Shown here: positions 34,305 through 43,706 of the stretch, in pieces
Layout: every line of letters begins with the position of its first letter
Numbering within the stretch: position 1 is the first letter of the stretch
From: CAVPDA01 sp963702495
GTDB lineage: Bacteria > Pseudomonadota > Gammaproteobacteria > Burkholderiales > Rhodocyclaceae
Length of the DNA stretch: 64,000 bases
Direction of reading: 5' to 3'
Assembly (NCBI GenBank): GCA_963702495.1
Contig: CAVPDA010000018.1
Coordinates: forward strand, 186,001-250,000
Translations under genes and position numbers: made by a program
Notes under the pieces: model-generated
Told to the model about the DNA's origin: nothing
Databases searched by the model: none
Seen by the model: only the letters and a program-made list of their open reading frames with translations

Positions 34305-34796
34305 ATGGACACGGAACTGGAAGCTCTGGCGCACCGTGTCGGCGTTTGCCTTAAGAGTCGTCAGTTAGTGCTGGCTGTCGCCGAATCCTGCACTGGGGGA
34401 TGGGTCGCGGAAGTTATCACTTCGATTTCAGGCAGTTCGGAGTGGTTCGACCGCGGCTGGGTGACCTACTCCAACAGCGCCAAGCAGGAGATGCTGGCCG
34501 TCGCGGAGAAAACCTTGCGCGAGCTCGGAGCAGTGAGCGAGGAAACGGCGCGGGAGATGGCGGCCGGCGCGCTGGCCCGCAGCCATGCCCAGGTCGCCTT
34601 GTCCGTTACCGGCGTCGCCGGTCCCACCGGAGGTACGCCGCAAAAACCGGTCGGCACCGTTTGCTTCGCCTGGTGCCTGCCGGGCGTTGAGACCGCAAGC
34701 GCGACCCGGCACTTCGACGGCAACCGGGACCAGGTGCGGCGGCAATCCGTCGTGTTCGCACTGGAAGAACTCCTGCGAAGGCTCGATAGACAGTAA
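34305..34796 (+). CDS. pncC: CinA C-terminal-domain nicotinamide-nucleotide amidase
   Basis: PncC converts nicotinamide mononucleotide to nicotinate mononucleotide in pyridine-nucleotide salvage. The 163-residue protein is the stand-alone CinA C-terminal domain: LAVAESCTGGWVAEVITSISG, VTYSNSAKQEML, SVTGVAGPTGGTPQKPVGTVC and a C-terminal FALEELLRRL. It starts one base after the pgpA stop. Location just before recA is common in proteobacteria. Confidence 0.94.
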   Translation: MDTELEALAHRVGVCLKSRQLVLAVAESCTGGWVAEVITSISGSSEWFDRGWVTYSNSAKQEMLAVAEKTLRELGAVSEETAREMAAGALARSHAQVALSVTGVAGPTGGTPQKPVGTVCFAWCLPGVETASATRHFDGNRDQVRRQSVVFALEELLRRLDRQ

Positions 34797-34911
34797 GCCA
34801 GCACTCACTTCCCGAAGGTTTGATTGGGGCCGCGTGCCGCCACCCTCCCGGATCGCGGAAGATGCGCAATTTCTGTGCCATAATGCTTCGACGCATTCGA
34901 AAGGACACGCC

Positions 34912-35927
<1,016 letters not shown>

Positions 35928-35931
<4 letters not shown>

Positions 35932-36362
35932 GCGACGAATTGCGCGGCTTGGCGCTGAAACTGCTGGCGCGCCGGGAGCACTCCCGCGCCGATCTGCGGC
36001 AGAAGCTTGCAGCCCATGGCAGCGGCGAGGATGTCGATGCGATTCTGGACCATATGGAGCAATGCGGCCTGCTCTCGGACGCACGCTTCGCCGAAGCCTA
36101 CATCGCCTCGCGTCGCAATCGCCTCGGCACGTTCAGGCTGCGGCGCGAGCTGCGCGACAGGGGCGTTGCGGATGCACTGATTGCGCAGGCCCTCGATCAG
36201 TCCGGCGGCGACGAGCTGGCGCGCGCGAGAGAGGTGTGGCGGCGCAAGTTCGGCGTTCCCCCCGCGGACGTCCGCGACCATGCGCGACAGGCCCGATTCC
36301 TGCAATCGCGCGGATTCGCCGGGGACGTCCTGAAACAGATTCTGCGCGAGACCGAAGAATGA
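35928..36362 (+). CDS. recX: regulatory protein RecX
   Basis: RecX binds and restrains RecA filaments. The 144-residue protein has the three-helix repeats of the family (LALKLLARREHSRADLRQKL, RFAEAYIASRRNRLGTFRLR, RKFG...QARFLQSRGF). It starts with GTG overlapping the recA stop, so translation is coupled. Confidence 0.93.
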
Positions 36363-36375
36363 TGGGCGGACAACC

Positions 36376-37098
36376 ATGAGCCTGCTGCGGGTCACGGGGC
36401 TGAAGAAGCGCTTCAAGTCGCGCACCGTCGTCAAGGATGTGTCGTTCGAAGTCGCCTCGGGCGAGGTGGTGGGCCTGCTCGGCCCCAACGGCGCCGGGAA
36501 GACGACCTGCTTCTACATGATCGTCGGACTCATTCCGTCGGACGGCGGCGAGATCCGGCTCGACGATGCTGCCCTCACCCACCTGCCGATACACCGGCGG
36601 GCGCGCATGGGGTTGTCGTATCTGCCGCAGGAAAGCTCGGTTTTCCGCAAGCTCGACGTGGCCGAAAACGTACGCGCGATCCTGGAACTTCAGCCCCTCG
36701 ACGACAAGGAGATCTCCGAGCGGCTGGACGAACTGCTGCATGAGCTGCACATCGCCCATCTGCGCGACAGTGCCGCCATATCGCTCTCGGGCGGAGAACG
36801 CCGGCGCGTCGAGATCGCGCGCGCGCTGGCGACCAATCCGCGGCTGATCCTGCTCGACGAACCCTTCGCCGGTGTCGATCCGATCGCGGTGCTCGACATC
36901 CAAAAGATCATCCGCTTCCTCAAGGAACGGGGCATCGGTGTACTCATCACCGATCACAACGTGCGCGAGACGCTCGGCATCTGCGACCGCGCCTACATCA
37001 TCAACGAGGGTGAAGTTCTCGCCGCCGGCCGCCCCAGCGAGATCATTTATAATGAAACTGTGCGCAAAGTCTATCTCGGCGAGCATTTCAGGCTGTAG
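36376..37098 (+). CDS. lptB: LPS export ABC transporter ATPase LptB
   Basis: LptB powers extraction of lipopolysaccharide by LptFG. The 240-residue protein has Walker A GPNGAGKTT, the family loop LPQESSVFRKLDVAENVRAI, signature LSGGERRRVEIARA and Walker B LILLDEPFAGVDPIA. The lptC, lptA and kds genes that usually precede lptB are absent here; recX lies directly upstream. rpoN follows after 45 bp, as is usual. Confidence 0.96.
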   Translation: MSLLRVTGLKKRFKSRTVVKDVSFEVASGEVVGLLGPNGAGKTTCFYMIVGLIPSDGGEIRLDDAALTHLPIHRRARMGLSYLPQESSVFRKLDVAENVRAILELQPLDDKEISERLDELLHELHIAHLRDSAAISLSGGERRRVEIARALATNPRLILLDEPFAGVDPIAVLDIQKIIRFLKERGIGVLITDHNVRETLGICDRAYIINEGEVLAAGRPSEIIYNETVRKVYLGEHFRL

Positions 37099-37143
37099 CA
37101 TTTCCCTGTTCGTCTTCCGCCGCCAACCATCGCGCTTCGATTC

Positions 37144-38571
37144 ATGAAGCAGACGCTTCAGCTCCGGCTTTCCCAGCATCTCGCGCTGACACCGCAACTG
37201 CAGCAGTCCATCCGCCTGCTGCAGTTGTCCACGCTCGAGCTGAATCAGGAGATCGAAAAGTTCCTGCAGGACAATCCCCTGCTGGAAAGGGAAGATATCG
37301 AACCCGATACCCGCAGTTTCGGGCAATCGGGGGATGCGATGTCCCAGACTTCGGAGGAACCGCGGCCCGCCGAGACCGAAGCGGCGCCGAGCGAGGCTCC
37401 GGGCCAAACCGACTGGGCCAGCGAGTCCGGTCCGCAGCAGCCACGCAGTGACGACGACGATACGGACTATGCGGACATCCAGGCGGCGGCGACCACCCTG
37501 CGCGAGCATCTCAATGGCCAATTGGCCATGACGCAGCTGTCGCAGCGGGATCAGGCCCTGGTCCGTTTCCTGATCGAAGCTCTGGACGACGACGGCTATT
37601 TGACGCAGAGCCTGGACGAGTTGGCCGAACTGCTGCCGGAGGAATTGGGAATCGACCTGGACGACCTTCAGATCGCACTCAACCACCTGCAGAACTTCGA
37701 TCCGACGGGGGTGGGCGCGCGCAATCCGCGCGAATGCCTGGCGCTGCAGCTAAAGGCCTTGCCGGTATCCGCCGCCCGCGATTTGGCGCTGGCGATCGTC
37801 GAGCGCTACCTCGATCAGCTCGCCGCCCGCGATTTCGTCCGCCTGAAGAAAGTCCTGCAGTGCAGCGACGAGGCCCTGCGCGACGCGCACGCCTTGATCA
37901 AGGGCCTCAATCCGCGTCCCGCCTCGGAATACGCGCCGCTCGACGCGCGCTATATCGTTCCCGACGTCATCGTCCGGAAAGCCCGCAACGCCTGGACTTG
38001 CGCTCTCAACCCGGATGCCATGCCGAAACTCAGGATCAATCGGCTCTACGCCGACATCCTGCAGGGCCAGCGGGGCAACGGTAGCGCCGGAGGTCTCGCC
38101 GGCCAGTTGCAGGAGGCGAAGTGGCTGATCAAGAACGTCCAGCAGCGCTTCGACACCATCCTGCGCGTATCGCAGGCGATCGTGGATCGTCAGCGTCAGT
38201 TCTTCGATTATGGGGAAGTGGCGATGCGCCCGCTGACGTTGCGGGAAATTGCGGAGCAACTCGGCCTGCACGAATCCACCATTTCCCGGGTCACGACCCA
38301 GAAGTTCATGGCTACACCGCGAGGCATCTTCGAGCTGAAATACTTCTTCGGCAGTCACGTCGCGACCGAGACGGGCGGAGCGTGTTCGGCCACGGCCATC
38401 CGCGCGCTGATCCGCCAGTTGGTGGGCGCGGAGGATGGCCACCGACCGTTGTCGGACTCCAAGATCGCGGAAATCCTCAGTCAGCAAGGAATCATGGTGG
38501 CCCGGCGCACCATAGCGAAGTATCGCGAAGCGCTCAGTATCCCGCCGGTCAATCTGCGCAAGTCCATCTAA
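37144..38571 (+). CDS. rpoN: RNA polymerase sigma-54 factor
   Basis: RpoN is the sigma factor for -24/-12 promoters and needs an enhancer-binding activator. The 475-residue protein has the glutamine-rich region I (LRLSQHLALTPQLQQSIRLL), an acidic linker and the core-binding region. The C-terminal RpoN box reads ARRTIAKYRE. It is the required partner of the NtrC-type regulator at 2601-4019 and of the predicted promoter at 2422-2437. The gene order lptB-rpoN-hpf-ptsN-hprK is conserved in betaproteobacteria. Confidence 0.97.
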   Translation: MKQTLQLRLSQHLALTPQLQQSIRLLQLSTLELNQEIEKFLQDNPLLEREDIEPDTRSFGQSGDAMSQTSEEPRPAETEAAPSEAPGQTDWASESGPQQPRSDDDDTDYADIQAAATTLREHLNGQLAMTQLSQRDQALVRFLIEALDDDGYLTQSLDELAELLPEELGIDLDDLQIALNHLQNFDPTGVGARNPRECLALQLKALPVSAARDLALAIVERYLDQLAARDFVRLKKVLQCSDEALRDAHALIKGLNPRPASEYAPLDARYIVPDVIVRKARNAWTCALNPDAMPKLRINRLYADILQGQRGNGSAGGLAGQLQEAKWLIKNVQQRFDTILRVSQAIVDRQRQFFDYGEVAMRPLTLREIAEQLGLHESTISRVTTQKFMATPRGIFELKYFFGSHVATETGGACSATAIRALIRQLVGAEDGHRPLSDSKIAEILSQQGIMVARRTIAKYREALSIPPVNLRKSI

Positions 38572-38590
38572 ACTTCCCGGAGGAGCGAGC

Positions 38591-38911
38591 ATGAACCTCA
38601 ATATCACCGGACACCACCTTGAGATCACGCCGGCCATTCGCGATTACGTCGGCGGCAAGTTGGACAAGGTCATTCGACACTTCGACTATGTGACGAGTGT
38701 CAGTGTGATCCTGTCGGTGGAAAAGCTGAAACAGAAAGCCGAGGTTACGGTGCATGTCCGCGGCAAGGACATCTTCGTTGAAGCCATCGACGGCGACCTT
38801 TACGCCGCGATTGATCTGCTGGTGGACAAACTCGACCGGCAGGTCTTGAAGTACAAGGAAAAGACCGGCGACCATACGCGTGACACCCTGAAACGACAGC
38901 CGTCCGAATAG
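38591..38911 (+). CDS. hpf: ribosome hibernation-promoting factor (short HPF type)
   Basis: This 106-residue short HPF/YfiA-family protein stabilises inactive ribosomes in stationary phase. It opens MNLNITGHHLEITPAIRDYV and has VILSVEKLKQKAEVTVHV and YAAIDLLVDKLDRQVLKYK. A GGAGGAGC-type ribosome site precedes the ATG. It lies between rpoN and ptsN as usual. Confidence 0.94.
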   Translation: MNLNITGHHLEITPAIRDYVGGKLDKVIRHFDYVTSVSVILSVEKLKQKAEVTVHVRGKDIFVEAIDGDLYAAIDLLVDKLDRQVLKYKEKTGDHTRDTLKRQPSE

Positions 38912-38924
38912 GGCAACCGGGTTG

Positions 38925-38952
38925 TTGCACCGCCCCCTCGGGAGCGTATAAT
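38925..38952 (+). promoter_or_regulatory. sigma-70-type promoter of ptsN-hprK
   Basis: TTGCAC (38925-38930) and a perfect TATAAT (38947-38952) are separated by 16 bp. They lie about 100 bp upstream of the ptsN start, so ptsN-hprK can be transcribed apart from rpoN-hpf. Confidence 0.6.
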
Positions 38953-39049
38953 CCCCGCCGATTGACGGAGCCAGCAACCCTATCGCTTCCAGAGTCTCAA
39001 CTTTCCGCAGGATGATCCGCCAAAAGCGCGTCGAACTTGCGAGCGACCG

Positions 39050-39535
39050 ATGAATCTCGTTTCCAAACTTCTGCCAGCCTCGAACGTCGTGATCGATCTC
39101 GAGGCGAGCAGCAAGAAGCGCGTCTTCGAACAGGCGGGGTTGCTGTTCGAGAACAACCAGGGTATCGCCCGCAGCCAGGTTTTCGATAGTCTGTTCGCCC
39201 GCGAGAAGCTGGGTTCGACCGGCCTCGGCCAGGGCGTCGCCATTCCGCATGGGCGTATCAAGGGCCTGCGCGACGCGGTCGGCGCATTCATCCGCATGAC
39301 CACCCCGGTTCAGTTCGACGCCCCGGACGGCAAGGCGGTGACCTTGCTGTTCGTATTGCTCGTGCCTGAACAGGCCACCGAACACCACCTGCAGATCCTC
39401 TCTGAGCTGGCGCAGATGTTCAGCGACAAGGGATTTCGCGACAACCTGGCCAACGCTGCCGATTCCGCCGCCATTCACGCGCTGTTCTCCAATTGGGAGC
39501 CGCATGCAGCAGGCGAGCGTCGCGCAGCTGTTTGA
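39050..39535 (+). CDS. ptsN: PTS IIA-like nitrogen-regulatory protein PtsN
   Basis: PtsN is the EIIA component of the regulatory nitrogen-PTS. The 161-residue protein has the phosphorylatable His in GQGVAIPHGRIKG and family regions KLLPASNVVIDLEASSKKRV and LFVLLVPEQATEHHLQILSE. The hprK gene begins inside its 3' end (32-base overlap). Confidence 0.94.
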   Translation: MNLVSKLLPASNVVIDLEASSKKRVFEQAGLLFENNQGIARSQVFDSLFAREKLGSTGLGQGVAIPHGRIKGLRDAVGAFIRMTTPVQFDAPDGKAVTLLFVLLVPEQATEHHLQILSELAQMFSDKGFRDNLANAADSAAIHALFSNWEPHAAGERRAAV

Positions 39536-40445
39536 GCACAATGTCAACCGGCTGCGCCTGAGCTGGATCGCGGGTTCCCGCGAGGCGATCATTCAGGTTA
39601 CGCGGTCGGATGCGACGCCGGCCGATCTGGTCGGTTATCTCAACCTGATTCATCCCGATCGCATACAAGTGCTCGGTACTGCCGAGATCGAATGGTCGCG
39701 CCGCCATCCGCCGGCCAAAGTGCGGCATCTGTTCGAGGAAATCGTCCAGGCAGAGCCGCCCGCGATCATCGTCGCCGACGGCTGCGCCATTCCCGACAGC
39801 ATGCGCGTGAGCTGCGCCACACGGAATATCCCGCTGCTCGCAACGCCCGCGTCCGCCTCAGGCGTGATCGATCAGTTGCGCATTTACCTCGCGCGCCATC
39901 TGGCCGAGCGCATATCCGTGCATGGCGTGCTCATGGACGTGCTGGGAATGGGTGTACTGATCACCGGAGAATCCGGCGTCGGCAAGAGCGAACTGGCGCT
40001 CGAGCTCATCAGCCGCGGTCACGGGCTGGTGGCCGACGATATCGTCGAGATCCTGCGTGTCGGGCCCGACATGCTGGAGGGTCGCTGCCCGGAGATTCTC
40101 AAGGATTTCCTCGAGGTCCGCGGTCTCGGTGTCCTGAACATCCGAACGGTGTTCGGCGAAACGGCCTGCCGGCGCAAGATGAAGCTCAAGCTGGTCGTGC
40201 ACCTGCAGCGGCGCATCATGGGCGAACCGGAATCGGCGCGCCTGCCCCTCGATGCGGAGACGCAGGACATCCTTGGTGCGCTCGTGCGGCGCATCACCAT
40301 CCCGGTCGCGGCCGGACGCAACCTCGCCGTGCTCCTGGAAGCCGCCGTACGGTCTACTATCCTCGCGCTGCGCGGCATCGATTCCACTATGGAGTTCGTT
40401 GAGCGCCAGAAACGCTCCCTTACAGGCGAGCAAGGACCACGATGA
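39504..40445 (+). CDS. hprK: HPr kinase/phosphorylase
   Basis: HprK phosphorylates and dephosphorylates HPr on serine. The 313-residue protein has the P-loop GESGVGKSELALELISRGH and the signature VRGLGVLNIRTVFGE with the catalytic region HGVLMDVLGMGVLITG upstream. In related genomes rapZ usually follows; here a small opposite-strand gene follows instead. Confidence 0.95.
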   Translation: MQQASVAQLFEHNVNRLRLSWIAGSREAIIQVTRSDATPADLVGYLNLIHPDRIQVLGTAEIEWSRRHPPAKVRHLFEEIVQAEPPAIIVADGCAIPDSMRVSCATRNIPLLATPASASGVIDQLRIYLARHLAERISVHGVLMDVLGMGVLITGESGVGKSELALELISRGHGLVADDIVEILRVGPDMLEGRCPEILKDFLEVRGLGVLNIRTVFGETACRRKMKLKLVVHLQRRIMGEPESARLPLDAETQDILGALVRRITIPVAAGRNLAVLLEAAVRSTILALRGIDSTMEFVERQKRSLTGEQGPR

Positions 40446-40466
40446 CGCCGTCGGCGGCGGCGGTCG

Positions 40467-40685
40467 TCATTCGCCGACCGCAGAATGCCTATCCGGCATC
40501 GATGGTTCCGTGACCTCACTGGCCGTACCTGCGCCATGTTCCAGGTGCTGTCGCAGCCAGCGTACGCGTCGCCTGAAGGAGCGCATGGTGCGCCGACGCC
40601 GATTGCGTCCTGCCTCTGCCATTGAGCTGCCTGCAGTGATCCCCAGGGCTATCATCGAAACGGCAAGAAATTTTTCGATTATCAC
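40467..40685 (-). CDS. small exported basic protein, hypothetical
   Basis: This is a 72-residue predicted protein, not recognised. It has a hydrophobic N-terminal segment like a signal peptide (IIEKFLAVSMIALGITAGSS, then MAEAG). A very basic stretch (RNRRRRTMRSFRRRVRWLR) follows. The GTG start has an excellent AAGGAG ribosome site six to seven bases upstream, which is the main support. It lies convergent to hprK, 21 bp past its stop. Function unknown. Confidence 0.5.
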   Translation of the reverse strand: MIIEKFLAVSMIALGITAGSSMAEAGRNRRRRTMRSFRRRVRWLRQHLEHGAGTASEVTEPSMPDRHSAVGE

Positions 40686-41069
40686 GCTCGTCTCCTTTGG
40701 TCGGTTCCGCTTGTGTGCGGACTAGTTTTCATATCCCCTCTGCACAGCTCATGCCAGGGATGGGTCTCATCGTTTGACAACAGTTACTTAGCGTATATTT
40801 GCAGACAAGCGACGCCGGTTTGGGTGCGTCCGCCGCACGCTTATCGTCGTCGTAGGGCGACGCTTGAACGGCGCAGCGCCGCAAAGGCCTGTCCGGCGCG
40901 GAATCGCGCTGTCGTCCCAAGGCGACGGTTCAGATCCGACCGGGGAACGGTGGGGGGAGGGAGCCTTCAGATCGTGGGCGCTGCAATCGGGTGCCGCAAT
41001 CCGCTTCGGCAGCGCGCAGGTTCGCCGAGCCGGTGAGCCACCGGACGCCTGCATGGCCAGAAACGGCCG
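40686..41069. other. intergenic region without recognised gene
   Basis: Both strands were read and no ORF with a good start and family character was found. A plus-strand TTGACA at 40774-40779 is followed by AT-rich TATATT (14-bp spacing) or TATTTG (16-bp spacing); this is an isolated promoter-like site with no gene after it. Several short GC-rich inverted repeats occur but none has a T-run. Confidence 0.4.
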
Positions 41070-41960
41070 CTAATCGTCCAGTTCGAACTCGACGATCTCG
41101 GCGGAGACGTCGCGGGATGAATGCCCGAAGGCGATGCGGCCGCGGCCGCGCAGCGGAACCTCTTCCTTCTTCAGCGCAATCTCGAGTTCGCCGTCGAACG
41201 TCACATAGGTTCCGTTGGTGCTCTGATCGACCAGGAAGTAATGATTGACGCGGCGCTCGATTCGCGCATGGATGCGCGACGCGCGCCGGTCGGCAACGAT
41301 CAGATCGTTGCCCGCATCGCGTCCGAAGCTGAGGGCATCGCGCATGGCGTCGAGCTGCACATCGATGCCTTCGTGGCGCAGCCTCAGCATGGGGAGCGGC
41401 TCCACCTTCATGAACTGCGAAGTCTTCATCGTCAGCTCGGGATTGTCGCGCCAGATCACCTCGAATACGCCGACGCCCTCGGGCTTGCCCTGAGCGCCCT
41501 GCGCATCGAGGGCCCGGGCCGCTTCCCGCAGAAGCTGCGACAGGACGGCAACTGTGGCAGCGGTCGTGACGATCTGACCGCCCGTGGCCAGCGCCACCAT
41601 ACGTGCTGCCATATCGACCGCATCGCCAAACAGATCCTTGTTCCGTTCCTGCGCCGGTCCGAAGTGGAGACCGGCCCGGATCGATAGCTTTACTCCCGAC
41701 ACCGGAGGCAGGCTGTCGATGCGCTGCTGAACCTCGCATGCTGCCTGGATAGCCGAATCGGCGTCCTGGAATACCGCCATCATCTCGTCACCGATGATCT
41801 TGACGACCCGGCCGCTGTGGATGGCAACGCCGCGTTCCATCCGCTTCATGCAGCGGTCAACCGCGTACAATGCCTCGGCATTCCCCAGCTTCTCGTACAG
41901 CCGGTCGCTGCCGGCGACATCCGCAAAGAGCACACACAGGTTTTGCTGCAGCTTAGGCAT
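41070..41960 (-). CDS. class III adenylate/guanylate cyclase domain fused to FHA domain
   Basis: This 296-residue soluble protein has two domains. The first 180 residues form a class III cyclase domain, with the metal-binding Asp in CVLFADVAGSDRLYEKLG, the second metal Asp in VVKIIGDEMMAVF and FGDAVDMAARMVAL. Residues about 205-290 form an FHA phospho-threonine-binding domain (LSFGRDAGNDLIVADRRASR, then IHARIE and STNGTYVTF). It may make cAMP or cGMP, or act as a nucleotide-sensing scaffold; activity is not proven from sequence. A TAGAATATTCTA palindrome (41988-41999) upstream could serve as its -10 region. It is 36 bp beyond a TtcA-family gene. Confidence 0.88.
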   Translation of the reverse strand: MPKLQQNLCVLFADVAGSDRLYEKLGNAEALYAVDRCMKRMERGVAIHSGRVVKIIGDEMMAVFQDADSAIQAACEVQQRIDSLPPVSGVKLSIRAGLHFGPAQERNKDLFGDAVDMAARMVALATGGQIVTTAATVAVLSQLLREAARALDAQGAQGKPEGVGVFEVIWRDNPELTMKTSQFMKVEPLPMLRLRHEGIDVQLDAMRDALSFGRDAGNDLIVADRRASRIHARIERRVNHYFLVDQSTNGTYVTFDGELEIALKKEEVPLRGRGRIAFGHSSRDVSAEIVEFELDD

Positions 41961-41996
41961 TGTCAGGGCAAGCGCCTGTTATTTCGATAGAATATT

Positions 41997-42854
41997 CTAG
42001 CAAAAAGGCCCGTCTGGTAGTGTGTCGGCCTTCACAATGTTCGCCATGGGCGTCGTTTCGCATGTCACATTTCCTCTTGCGGTACACGGAATACCGCCCA
42101 TCAGGGGCTTGAGGGCGGTGCGCAGATTATTGAACAGTTTCGCATTTTCCGCCTCCAGCGCGACCAGCTCTTGCTTCATGCTGTAGCGCGCGGTGGGCAT
42201 GCTGAAGCAGGCCGGGCAATTCTCCATGATCACCGGCAATGCCGCAGACTTGGCAAACGCGGCAGTCTGGCGCTCGCGCACATACACGAACGGCCGGATG
42301 ATGCGCAGATCGCCGTCGTCATTGATGTAGTGAGCCTGCATCGTGCGCAGGCGGCCGCCATAGAAGGCAGAAATGAGAAATGTCTCGGCCAGGTCGTCCA
42401 GGTGCTGGGCCAGAGCCAGCACATTGTAGCCTTCGCGCCGTGCCGCCCCGTAGAGCATGCCGCGGCGCAGGCGCGCGCAGAAAGCGCAAAACGAGTTGCC
42501 GCTCATTGAGGTTTCCGCCTGCTTGACGATGGGGTAACTCTCGACGAAGTAGGGCACGCCCAGTGCCCGCATGTAGGGCTTGAGCGGCGCCGGAAAATAA
42601 TCCGGCGATTGCGGATCGACGGTGGCTGCGCCCAATTCGAAGCGCACCGGAGACTTGCTCGCCAAGTGGAGCAGTACGTGCAGCAGGGACAGCGAGTCTT
42701 TCCCGCCCGAAACTCCAAGCAGCACGCGATCGCCGGGACGGATCATGGCGTAGTCGCCGATGGCACGGCCGGTGGCAACCAGAAGCGAGCGCGGCGGCTT
42801 CACCGGATGGACGGTGGCGGTCGGCGCTTCCGTGTTGGCACTCGCTAGTTGCAT
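41997..42854 (-). CDS. ttcA: TtcA-family tRNA-thiolation-like ATP-binding protein
   Basis: This 285-residue PP-loop ATPase has GVSGGKDSLSLLHVLLHLA. The TtcA-type Cys pair reads SFCAFCARLRRGMLY, followed by LALAQHLDDLAETFLIS. TtcA makes 2-thiocytidine in tRNA with a 4Fe-4S cluster. A second Cys pair (NCPACFSM) provides the third cluster ligand, but the C-terminal part (ARYSMKQELVALEAENAKLF) differs from enteric TtcA, so it may be a paralogue. The ATG at 42854 is used; the frame is open further upstream without coding character. Confidence 0.82.
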   Translation of the reverse strand: MQLASANTEAPTATVHPVKPPRSLLVATGRAIGDYAMIRPGDRVLLGVSGGKDSLSLLHVLLHLASKSPVRFELGAATVDPQSPDYFPAPLKPYMRALGVPYFVESYPIVKQAETSMSGNSFCAFCARLRRGMLYGAARREGYNVLALAQHLDDLAETFLISAFYGGRLRTMQAHYINDDGDLRIIRPFVYVRERQTAAFAKSAALPVIMENCPACFSMPTARYSMKQELVALEAENAKLFNNLRTALKPLMGGIPCTARGNVTCETTPMANIVKADTLPDGPFC

Positions 42855-42882
42855 GTGCTGACTATAGCAGTGGCCGACGGGA

Positions 42883-43632
42883 TCAAAGATGCGCCGAGCG
42901 GCCGCCGTGAACGGCGAGCACTTGTCCGGTGACATAAGGCGCATCAGCCAGCAGGAACAGCACGGCGCGGGCAATATCCGCCGGCTCGCCGACGCGCTTG
43001 AGCAATGTGTGGTCCACGATCGCGGCACGTGCGGCCGCGTCGAAGTCGTCGCTCTCGGGCCACTGGATCGGTCCCGGCGCGACGGCATTGACCCGTACCT
43101 CGGGTGCAAGCTCGACGGCAAGGGCGCGCGTCAGGCCGACCAGTCCCGCTTTCGCGGCGCAATACAGCGGATAGTTCTTGAGCGGCCGTTCGGCATGGAT
43201 GTCGGCGATGTTGACGATCGCACCGCGGTTCGACTTCAGGGCAGGCGCGGCAGCCTGGCTGAGAAACAGGGGGGCCTTCAGATTGGTTCCGATCAGGTCC
43301 GTCCACTGCGTTTCATCGATCGCTCCGAGCGGCGTGGCGAAAAAACTGGAGGCGTTGTTGACCAGCCCATCGAGTCGGCCGAAGCGCTCGAGCACCCCTT
43401 GCACCAATTCGGCGAGGCGTGGCTGGTCCAGCAGATCCGCCCGGAACACGGCGGCGGAATCGGCACGCACTGCGTTGCACTGTTGCATCAGCGCCTCAGC
43501 CTGATGGGTGGCGGAACGGTAGTGCAACGCCACCGACGCGCCGGCGGCATGGACGTGGCGTACGATCTCGGCACCCACGCGTTTCGCCGCCCCCGTGATG
43601 AGAACCACCTGTCCGTCCAATAGCGCTCCCAT
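42883..43632 (-). CDS. pteridine reductase (short-chain dehydrogenase)
   Basis: This is a 249-residue NAD(P)-dependent SDR. The TGxxxRxG nucleotide motif (ITGAAKRVGAEIV) is diagnostic for pteridine reductases. It is supported by NNASSFFATPLGAID, the catalytic Tyr-x3-Lys in YPLYCAAKAGLVGL, and APGPIQWPES. It is likely FolM-like, reducing dihydropterins or dihydrofolate. It lies 28 bp upstream of the TtcA-family gene on the same strand, a pairing common in betaproteobacteria. Confidence 0.92.
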   Translation of the reverse strand: MGALLDGQVVLITGAAKRVGAEIVRHVHAAGASVALHYRSATHQAEALMQQCNAVRADSAAVFRADLLDQPRLAELVQGVLERFGRLDGLVNNASSFFATPLGAIDETQWTDLIGTNLKAPLFLSQAAAPALKSNRGAIVNIADIHAERPLKNYPLYCAAKAGLVGLTRALAVELAPEVRVNAVAPGPIQWPESDDFDAAARAAIVDHTLLKRVGEPADIARAVLFLLADAPYVTGQVLAVHGGRSAHL

Positions 43633-43706
43633 GGCAAGTCCGCAGAATTGCGAATTCTAGCGGAATCGCCGATCATCCCCGCTCATACAAGAGTCCTATT
43701 GCATCC

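Noticed and set aside
40774..40801. Plus-strand promoter for an unknown RNA in 40.8-41.07 kb
   Set aside because: TTGACA is good but the -10 spacing is 14 or the match is poor, and no terminator or structured unit follows.
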